A stretch of 10,997 nt of DNA from Collinsella aerofaciens. Lineage in GTDB: Bacteria; Actinomycetota; Coriobacteriia; Coriobacteriales; Coriobacteriaceae. Shown here in pieces: positions 6,091-10,997 of the stretch. A program made the translations under genes and the position numbers. Below the pieces are notes generated by a model that saw only the letters and a list, made by a program, of their open reading frames with translations, had not been told where the DNA came from and did not search any database. The stretch spans positions 1 through 10,997 of the forward strand of contig RKAY01000108.1 of NCBI GenBank assembly GCA_014846205.1, in the 5' to 3' direction. Positions within the stretch are counted from its first letter, which is position 1, and each line of letters starts with the position of its first letter.

Positions 6091-7994
6091 TAGCAGCCCT
6101 CCTCTCGCGCGATCGTTTCGGATTTGGCCTTGTCCGAGACGTTAGAAGAACCGTCCGAGCGACCGATCAGCAAATCTGCCAACTCGTCGGTCAGCGACTC
6201 AACCGTATAGAGCCCGCCGCAACGCAGCGGCACGCCCGCTTCCGCGAGCGCCAGCGCCATGCGCTGGGCAGCAGGTACGCCCAAGCCAATCGACTTGAGC
6301 TCATCCGCATGCGCAAAAACCTGAGCGGGCGTGCCCTCGGCAAACACCGCCCCTTCGTTCATTACAACGATACGGTCGCAGCAATTGGCCAGGTCATCCA
6401 TGCTGTGCGAAACCATGACAACGGTCAGGCCCTCGTCATGAAGACAGCCAATGAGCTCCAGGAAATCCCTGCGGGCCGCCGGATCGAGACCTGCCATGGG
6501 TTCATCGAGCACCAGGACCTCGGGCTCCATGGCGAGCACGCCGGCGAATGCCACGCGCCGTTGCTGACCGCCCGAAAGCTCAAAGGGACTCTTGTCGCCT
6601 ATCGTGGCAAGGTCGAGGCCCACGCGCACGAGCGATGACGCAACGCGGCGCGCGACCTCGTCTTGCGACAGGCCAAGGTTGTGCGGACCAAATGCCACGT
6701 CCTGCGCCACGGTCTCGGCAAACAGCTGGCGCTCGGGATACTGAAACACCACGCCGACCTTAGCCTTAACCGAGGCGGCATCCTTCTTTTGCGACAGGTC
6801 GAGCCCCAGCGCGCAAACACTCCCCTCCTGCGGGCTGATTAACCCGTTGAGGTGCTGGACCAGCGTGGATTTACCCGAACCGGTATGGCCTGCTAGCCCC
6901 AGGAACTCGCCGCGACGCACCGTCAAAGACACGTCGTGAAGTGCCCACGGACTGCTCGGGTCGTTTCCCCAGAGAGCCTGTTTGTTCGATTTGCCCGCAG
7001 TGACCGAGCGCTTATGCCAGCGACGGCGCGCGCACGGACTGAGCGAATAGCTGTACGAAACATGGGATAGCTCGATGACGGGCTCCGATGCGTTATCCTC
7101 GTTGTCTGCCGGAACAGTGCCGTCAGCGATTTCCAACTGGGATGCGGAAGGCTGCCCCGCGGCGCCCGCCCCGCTCCGCTCGGTATAGGCCTGCGCAACC
7201 TCGGCAACCATATCCGCCTCGCGCACCCGCGCGCAAACGGGTACGCCCTTCGCACGAAGTGCCATGCCCAAACGGCACGACTCCGGCATGTCCAGGTTGA
7301 GCTGCGCAAGCTCATCTGCCCGCGTCAAAATTTCCCCGGGGGCACCAAGCATGGCCACGCGCCCCGCCTGGAACACCGCAACGCGATCGGCCTCGGCGGC
7401 CTCTTCCATAAAGTGCGTGATCATCACGATGGTCATGCCGCGATCATGCAACGCGCGGCAAGCCTTCATGAGGCCCTTGCGGCCGCGCGGGTCGAGCATC
7501 GAGGACGCTTCATCCAAGATGAGCACGCGCGGTTCCATGGCAAGCACTCCAGCAAGCGCCACGCGCTGCTTTTGGCCACCCGAGAGCGCGTGGGTCTCGT
7601 GGCGCTCAAAGCCCACCAGACCCACGGCCTTTAGCACATCCCGCACGCGCTGCGCGATCTGGGCCGATGGCACGCCCAAGTTTTCGGGACCAAAGGCAAC
7701 GTCGTCCTCGACAAGCGTCGCCACCAGCTGATCATCCGGGTTCTGGAATACCATGCCAGCAGTCGAGCGAATGTCGTAGACCAGCTCGGGGTCGGACGCA
7801 TCCATGCCATTGATGCGCACCGTGCCGGCATCGGGCTGTAGCAGCGCATTCAGATGCTTGGCAAACGTCGACTTGCCCGACCCATTGCCACCGAGGATGC
7901 AGAAAAACTCGCCGTCCGCGATATTCAGATCGACGCCGTCGAGCGCTTTCGCAGCGCCGTCGTAGCTAAATGAGATGCCCCGACACTCAATCAT
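6090..7994 (-). CDS. ecfA: Fused ECF transporter ATPase, EcfA-EcfA' in one chain
   Basis: ATP-hydrolysing motor of the ECF transporter, 634 residues holding two full ABC domains that are usually separate proteins. Domain 1: Walker A GGNGSGKST (35-43), Q-loop Gln84, signature LSGGQKQR (137-144), Walker B VLILDEASSMLD (157-168) with Glu162, switch His194. Domain 2: Walker A GHTGSGKST (369-377), Gln418 region, LSGGQQRR (473-480), VLVLDEPMAGLD (493-504) with Glu498, switch His530. Both sites look catalytically intact. A low-complexity linker (about 271-304) joins them. Domain 2 has a basic insertion of roughly 28 residues (about 319-348) between its first two strands. ATG at 7994 overlaps the ribU stop by four bases (ATGA). 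Both halves are required for one transporter. Confidence 0.95.
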   Translation of the reverse strand: MIECRGISFSYDGAAKALDGVDLNIADGEFFCILGGNGSGKSTFAKHLNALLQPDAGTVRINGMDASDPELVYDIRSTAGMVFQNPDDQLVATLVEDDVAFGPENLGVPSAQIAQRVRDVLKAVGLVGFERHETHALSGGQKQRVALAGVLAMEPRVLILDEASSMLDPRGRKGLMKACRALHDRGMTIVMITHFMEEAAEADRVAVFQAGRVAMLGAPGEILTRADELAQLNLDMPESCRLGMALRAKGVPVCARVREADMVAEVAQAYTERSGAGAAGQPSASQLEIADGTVPADNEDNASEPVIELSHVSYSYSLSPCARRRWHKRSVTAGKSNKQALWGNDPSSPWALHDVSLTVRRGEFLGLAGHTGSGKSTLVQHLNGLISPQEGSVCALGLDLSQKKDAASVKAKVGVVFQYPERQLFAETVAQDVAFGPHNLGLSQDEVARRVASSLVRVGLDLATIGDKSPFELSGGQQRRVAFAGVLAMEPEVLVLDEPMAGLDPAARRDFLELIGCLHDEGLTVVMVSHSMDDLANCCDRIVVMNEGAVFAEGTPAQVFAHADELKSIGLGVPAAQRMALALAEAGVPLRCGGLYTVESLTDELADLLIGRSDGSSNVSDKAKSETIAREEGC

Positions 7995-8581
7995 GCGCGG
8001 CCTTTGACCTGATCCTTTTTAGGCGTGATGAGGTTGGAGACTGCCTTATACACCGCCAGCGTCAACACCGAGTTAAGCACGGTCTTGATGAGGTTAAACG
8101 GCAAAACAGCGGGAAGCATGAGCGGCAGAATCACATCGGCCGAGCCGTACCAGAACCAAACGCCGATGGTAAGGTTTGCGACCATAGACAACGCCGTAGC
8201 GGCAATGACGCCGAGCACCAGACCAATAACGGCACCCTTGTAGGTATGCATCTTTTGGTAGACGATCGCCGCGGGCAGGATAAAGCCCAGCGTAGCGACC
8301 AGGTTCATAAGCGCGCCGACCCAGTCGCCCGTGGTGAGCGCATGGATGACGATCGCCATGGCGGCGACGGCAGTGCCGGCACCAGGACCATACGCAAATC
8401 CACACACCATCGCCGGCACCAGCGACGGGTCATACGTCAAAAAAGGCGCCGAGGGAAGAATGGGCAGCTGCACATACATAAAGAGCGCGCCCAGGGCACA
8501 CATGAGTGCCATGGTTACGAGCTGTTTGGTGCTCCACCTATTCGTGTTCTCAAAATGGATATGCTGCGACTGTTCAGACAT
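7991..8581 (-). CDS. ribU: Riboflavin ECF transporter S component RibU
   Basis: Membrane protein that binds riboflavin and is powered by the EcfAA'T module. 196 residues with about six hydrophobic helices (about 20-38, 52-64, 71-85, 90-107, 115-141, 150-182). The stretch LPILPSAPFLTYDPSLVPAMVCGFAYGPGAG matches the RibU pattern in which P-x-A/P-F-L-x-Y-D precedes helix 2. The FMN riboswitch directly upstream supports the substrate. The frame opens further to an ATG at 8602, but that ATG is the conserved GGATGAAAG 3' end of the aptamer. The ATG at 8581 has AGGTGA at 8587-8592 as ribosome site and is the likely start. Another flavin-related or vitamin substrate is possible but less likely. Confidence 0.92.
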   Translation of the reverse strand: MSEQSQHIHFENTNRWSTKQLVTMALMCALGALFMYVQLPILPSAPFLTYDPSLVPAMVCGFAYGPGAGTAVAAMAIVIHALTTGDWVGALMNLVATLGFILPAAIVYQKMHTYKGAVIGLVLGVIAATALSMVANLTIGVWFWYGSADVILPLMLPAVLPFNLIKTVLNSVLTLAVYKAVSNLITPKKDQVKGRA

Positions 8582-8593
8582 AAGATCACCTGC

Positions 8594-8780
8594 CTCTTTC
8601 ATCCGGACTCTAACCGTTGGTACTGGAATCTCACCAGTTCAGCCGGCATGCGAACCAACGCACACACGGGTCGCGGACTCATCGGCTCGGCCGCAGGCAC
8701 CTCGCCTGCGCCACGGCACCCCTTTAGCACCGCCCGATTTACCGCCAGTGGGGAATTCCACCCCGCCCTGAAACAGCAAT
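8594..8780 (-). promoter_or_regulatory. FMN riboswitch (RFN element)
   Basis: Read on the minus strand, the conserved RFN blocks appear in order: GGGGTGGAATTCCCCACTGG then CGGT (8741-8765), GAGTCCGCGACCCGTG around 8665-8680, GAACTGGTGAGATTCCAGTA then CCAACGGT (about 8614-8641), and GAGTCCGGATGAAAG closing the aptamer (about 8597-8609). A variable stem CGCAGGC/GCCTGCG is at 8692-8710. The P1 arms are CTGTTTC (about 8770-8777) and GAAAGAG (8594-8600), with one mismatch. The ribosome site AGGTGA of ribU directly abuts P1 and there is no T-run hairpin between aptamer and ATG. I infer control of translation initiation by FMN rather than termination. Confidence 0.95.
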
Positions 8781-8784
8781 TGCA

Positions 8785-8812
8785 AGTGTAGCACCAGTAG
8801 GCTTTCGCGCAA
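8785..8812 (-). promoter_or_regulatory. Candidate promoter of the ribU operon
   Basis: On the minus strand TGCTACACT (8793 down to 8785) is an extended -10 match, with TTGCGC (8807-8812) as a weak -35 at a 16-bp spacing. A better -35 hexamer, TTGGCA (8816-8821), is 25 bp away and too far for this -10. The predicted start near 8778 coincides with the 5' arm of riboswitch P1, so the message would begin with the aptamer. The extended -10 has the same TGCTA pattern as the argC candidate. Confidence 0.5.
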
Positions 8813-8964
8813 GTATGCCAAGGGTAATTTATGGCGGGGGAACGGAATGGAGATGCAGTATCCCATTTTCCGCAATCATCAATCCACCGACGCACCCAAT
8901 GCTCCGCACCGCGCAGTAGTATGAAGGAGGTCGCTGCGCAACCCGCGTATGTCAGGAGAACAAA
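8813..8964. other. Divergent intergenic spacer upstream of the 645-residue gene
   Basis: This stretch separates the ribU promoter from the plus-strand gene. I see no convincing -10/-35 pair on the plus strand; TAGTAT at 8917-8922 lacks a partner. A perfect Shine-Dalgarno string, AAGGAGG at 8924-8930, has no properly spaced start codon after it. Two tiny open frames (ATG 8921, 17 codons; ATG 8949, 10 codons) overlap the TTG start in other frames and are not supported as genes. No clear operator palindrome was seen. Confidence 0.4.
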
Positions 8965-8967
8965 TTG
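8953..8967 (+). promoter_or_regulatory. Ribosome site deciding a TTG start
   Basis: CAGGAGA at 8953-8959 contains AGGAG, 6 nt before the TTG at 8965. Reading back in frame from the TTG, no ATG or GTG occurs before the stop TAG at 8917, so TTG is the most upstream possible start. The next in-frame ATG is residue 21 (9025) and has a much weaker ribosome site. Confidence 0.7.
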
Positions 8968-10902
8968 TCAGTAAAACTTGATCTCGGGAAAACTCTATCC
9001 CAAGCTGCCCAAGCCGCCGGTGAGATGGCAAAAGACGCATCGGCGGCCATCGAGTCCGCCACCAAAGGCGCCACGAATGCAGCTGAGGACGCGGGAAACG
9101 CTATCGTCGATACGGCCACCTCGGCATCCGAGGCCATCGGCAGCGCCATGTGCTCGGTTGCGGAAGGCATGTCGAGTGCCGGCGAGCAAATTGCGTCGTC
9201 TGATGCAGGCAAAACGATTGCAGGGGCCGCGAACACGGTAGGCGGAATTGCCATCAGTGCCGCCGTGAATCTGGCCCAAGGAGCATCATCCCTTGCATCC
9301 GACGCGGCTTCGACCGTGGAGGGCGGAATCAATGCCATCAAGGAGAACTCATTCTCCGCGCAACTCCGCAGGGCACGCATCAAGGGTTTCCGTGACGGAA
9401 TCAAGCAGGGCGCCTACCTTGCAGGAGAGAAGCGACACAATTTCATCTACGCGTACGTGGCAACGCTCTGCTTCCTGATGCGCTGCGACGGTGACTTCTC
9501 CCAAGAGGAGCAGAAGTGGCTCGAGGAGGGTCTCGATTACCTCAAGCTGGACGGCGGCCTCCCAAATAACGTCAAGACAAAGGTGCAGGCCATCGCGGAT
9601 GACGAGAGTTTGTCCTTCGACCAAGTCAAGGACTGCTTGGACAACGTTAGCATCGTGTCGCTGGACTCCATAGCCGAGCAGTTGCATGTCGCCGCGGCGG
9701 CGGACGGTCAGGTGACAGAAGAAGAGGAGCATGCCTGCAGGCTCTTTGCCGACTATATGGCGGCGAGGGTGGCGTGCATGGCCGTTGACGAGAGCCGGGC
9801 CGAGCAGGCAGTCGAAAAGTCCGTCCGCGAGTACGGCGAGAACCTTCAGCGCATCGACCGGGAGTTCAAGGAGCGGACGCGACTGCAGGATGCCGACGCG
9901 GCCTTCGTCGTCGCCGCAATCATGCTCCAAGTCGCCCGCATTCTTATCATCAACTCGCTGACGGAGGTCGAGTGCGCCGGAGCGGGCAACGTAAAAGAAC
10001 ACGCTTTGCACGACTTCCAAGGTCGTGTCTTCTCTGGTTTCGATGACAGGATGCCGCGGGAATCGAACCATCTGTTCGCCTCAAAACATCATATTCTTAA
10101 TTCACGTGGAGTGCCTTACGACGCAACACGCTACGAGGCAGAAAACATCGGACTCTTCAAGGGCGCAAACCACCGGTTCGCAACCCTCGGCCACGACCCA
10201 GTGCTCGGTCTCGTGTTCGGAACGTCTAACATCTTGACCAACAGCATCACCTGCGTCAAAGACACCAACGTTTTTGGTATTGGTGCACGAATTCCCGCAA
10301 CCTACTCGGTCTCCTATGACGCCTTTGGAAAAAATCCGCAGATCGGGGCGCCCGCTGGGACTGTAGAGATGCTGGTTGCGGCGGGAAGGCGCGTCGTGAG
10401 CGAGCCGGATGCCGCCGCGGCTGCTCTGATCAAGCAGCTGATCCACATCGGCACAGACCTCTACACGCCGTGCGGGATACAGATCCCATTCGCCAATCTC
10501 ATCCTCGACAAAACACATACCGAGGCGCTTACCAAATACGTCAGCACCGGCGATGTGCTGAAGGTCGGCGTGCAGGCAGGTATGGCGGCGCTTATCAACT
10601 GGTTGATAGCCGCACTTCACGGGTGTTCGCTGATATTCAAGGACGACGGGTCAGATTACTGCACCGAGATGTACCAAGCACGTACTAAGAAAATCATCCT
10701 CCTGTCCGATACCATCGCAACTTCAAGCAGCGTCATACGGACGTTAATCAAAAAGAATCCCGAGTGCCTCGACCTCGGAGGCGCAGCGATACTCATCTAC
10801 CGACTGTTCTCGGACGCGCGTTTCATAGCTAAGCTCAAAGAAGAGTACGTGCAATCGGAGCTCAATAAAATCTACGACGAGCGAGCAAAAGGGCTGCTCT
10901 GA
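8965..10902 (+). CDS. Uncharacterised TerB-like protein with alanine-rich N-terminus and conserved C-terminal GHDP region
   Basis: 645 residues; I do not recognise a named gene. Residues 10-125 are Ala/Gly/Ser-rich, with a repeating pattern of small residues and acidic or amide residues that would form long amphipathic helices; 84-105 (TIAGAANTVGGIAISAAVNL) is hydrophobic enough to touch a membrane. Residues about 158-270 resemble a TerB-like helical domain, with two acidic turns MRCDGDFSQEE (172-182) and AAAADGQVTEEE (243-254). Residues 340-645 form a C-terminal region with NHRFATLGHDPVLGLVFGT (402-420) followed by SNILTNSIT. I recall this motif type from uncharacterised proteins of other bacteria but cannot name the family. 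Hydrophobic helices at about 311-332 and 535-557 suggest membrane association. No signal peptide. TTG start with AGGAG 6 nt upstream. It stands alone, divergent from the flavin operon. Stress or defence roles are guesses from TerB-like context only. Confidence 0.8.
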   Translation: MSVKLDLGKTLSQAAQAAGEMAKDASAAIESATKGATNAAEDAGNAIVDTATSASEAIGSAMCSVAEGMSSAGEQIASSDAGKTIAGAANTVGGIAISAAVNLAQGASSLASDAASTVEGGINAIKENSFSAQLRRARIKGFRDGIKQGAYLAGEKRHNFIYAYVATLCFLMRCDGDFSQEEQKWLEEGLDYLKLDGGLPNNVKTKVQAIADDESLSFDQVKDCLDNVSIVSLDSIAEQLHVAAAADGQVTEEEEHACRLFADYMAARVACMAVDESRAEQAVEKSVREYGENLQRIDREFKERTRLQDADAAFVVAAIMLQVARILIINSLTEVECAGAGNVKEHALHDFQGRVFSGFDDRMPRESNHLFASKHHILNSRGVPYDATRYEAENIGLFKGANHRFATLGHDPVLGLVFGTSNILTNSITCVKDTNVFGIGARIPATYSVSYDAFGKNPQIGAPAGTVEMLVAAGRRVVSEPDAAAAALIKQLIHIGTDLYTPCGIQIPFANLILDKTHTEALTKYVSTGDVLKVGVQAGMAALINWLIAALHGCSLIFKDDGSDYCTEMYQARTKKIILLSDTIATSSSVIRTLIKKNPECLDLGGAAILIYRLFSDARFIAKLKEEYVQSELNKIYDERAKGLL

Positions 10903-10997
10903 TTCCTCGGCGCCCTTTCTCTTGCATCACCATTCAAACAAAACGAAAAGCGCCTCATTAAATAAAGACATCAGTACAAAAAGGGCCCCTTGTCCGC
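10903..10997. other. Short 3' region after the TerB-like gene
   Basis: No gene is seen in the last 95 bases. An imperfect inverted repeat GGCGC(CC)TTTC at 10909-10919 and GAAA(A)GCGCC at 10945-10954 could pair around a 25-nt loop, but no T tract follows on either strand. Confidence 0.3.
10978..10997 (+). terminator. Possible left arm of a terminator cut by the window end
   Basis: AAAAA at 10978-10982 followed by GGGCCCCTTGTCCGC up to the last base has the form of the 5' half of an A-tract/GC-arm/loop/GC-arm/T-tract bidirectional terminator. It lies about 75 nt after the 645-residue gene. The complementary arm would lie just outside the window, so this is a prediction from shape only. Confidence 0.35.

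Noticed and set aside
8582..8602. Upstream ATG at 8602 as the RibU start
   Set aside because: It is part of the conserved GGATG end of the FMN aptamer and has no ribosome site; the ATG at 8581 has AGGTGA at good spacing.
8965..10902. Calling the TerB-like gene a tellurite-resistance protein or a named phage-defence system
   Set aside because: Only the acidic-turn pattern points to TerB; there are no ter neighbours, and no partner genes of a known defence system are visible.
10909..10954. Imperfect GGCGC/GCGCC inverted repeat as the terminator of the 645-residue gene
   Set aside because: Interrupted stem, 25-nt loop and no T tract on either strand; the structure at the window end is a better candidate.
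1..10997. CRISPR arrays, insertion sequences, tRNA or rRNA genes
   Set aside because: No regularly spaced repeats, transposase motifs, terminal inverted repeats or tRNA/rRNA-like sequence were noticed on either strand.

Overview
The window looks like chromosomal core DNA from a high-GC Gram-positive gut bacterium of the Coriobacteriia, most likely Collinsella or a close relative. This placement rests on base composition, recall of similar ArgB/ArgJ/ECF protein sequences and gene order. No database search was possible.

Layout. (1) 1-4205, minus strand: an arginine biosynthesis operon read argC-argJ-argB-argD, with argD cut by the left edge. It sits behind a promoter region carrying two ARG-box-like palindromes whose centres are exactly 21 bp apart, the classic geometry for an ArgR hexamer. 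ArgJ and an N-helix-bearing (arginine-inhibitable type) ArgB indicate the cyclic acetyl-ornithine route. (2) 4242-4304: a strong intrinsic terminator for the next operon. (3) 4351-8790, minus strand: a tightly packed five-gene operon, ribU - fused ecfA/ecfA' - ecfT - two tandem PPOX-fold flavin-binding proteins, behind a complete FMN riboswitch (about 8594-8780) that starts almost at the predicted transcription start. The riboswitch plus the RibU motif make riboflavin the transported substrate. The two PPOX proteins tie flavin supply to small flavoproteins. (4) 8965-10902, plus strand: a divergent, isolated 645-residue protein with an alanine-rich amphipathic N-terminus, a TerB-like middle and a C-terminal region carrying a striking GHDPxxGxxFGT motif. 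Its function is unknown to me and it is the least explained object in the window. The right edge seems to cut a terminator hairpin.

The two operons have separate logic: arginine repression through ArgR, and FMN feedback through RNA. In the flavin operon, RibU imports riboflavin using the EcfAA'T motor, and when FMN is abundant the riboswitch should shut down translation of ribU and probably of the coupled downstream genes. No mobile elements, tRNA/rRNA genes or CRISPR arrays were seen.
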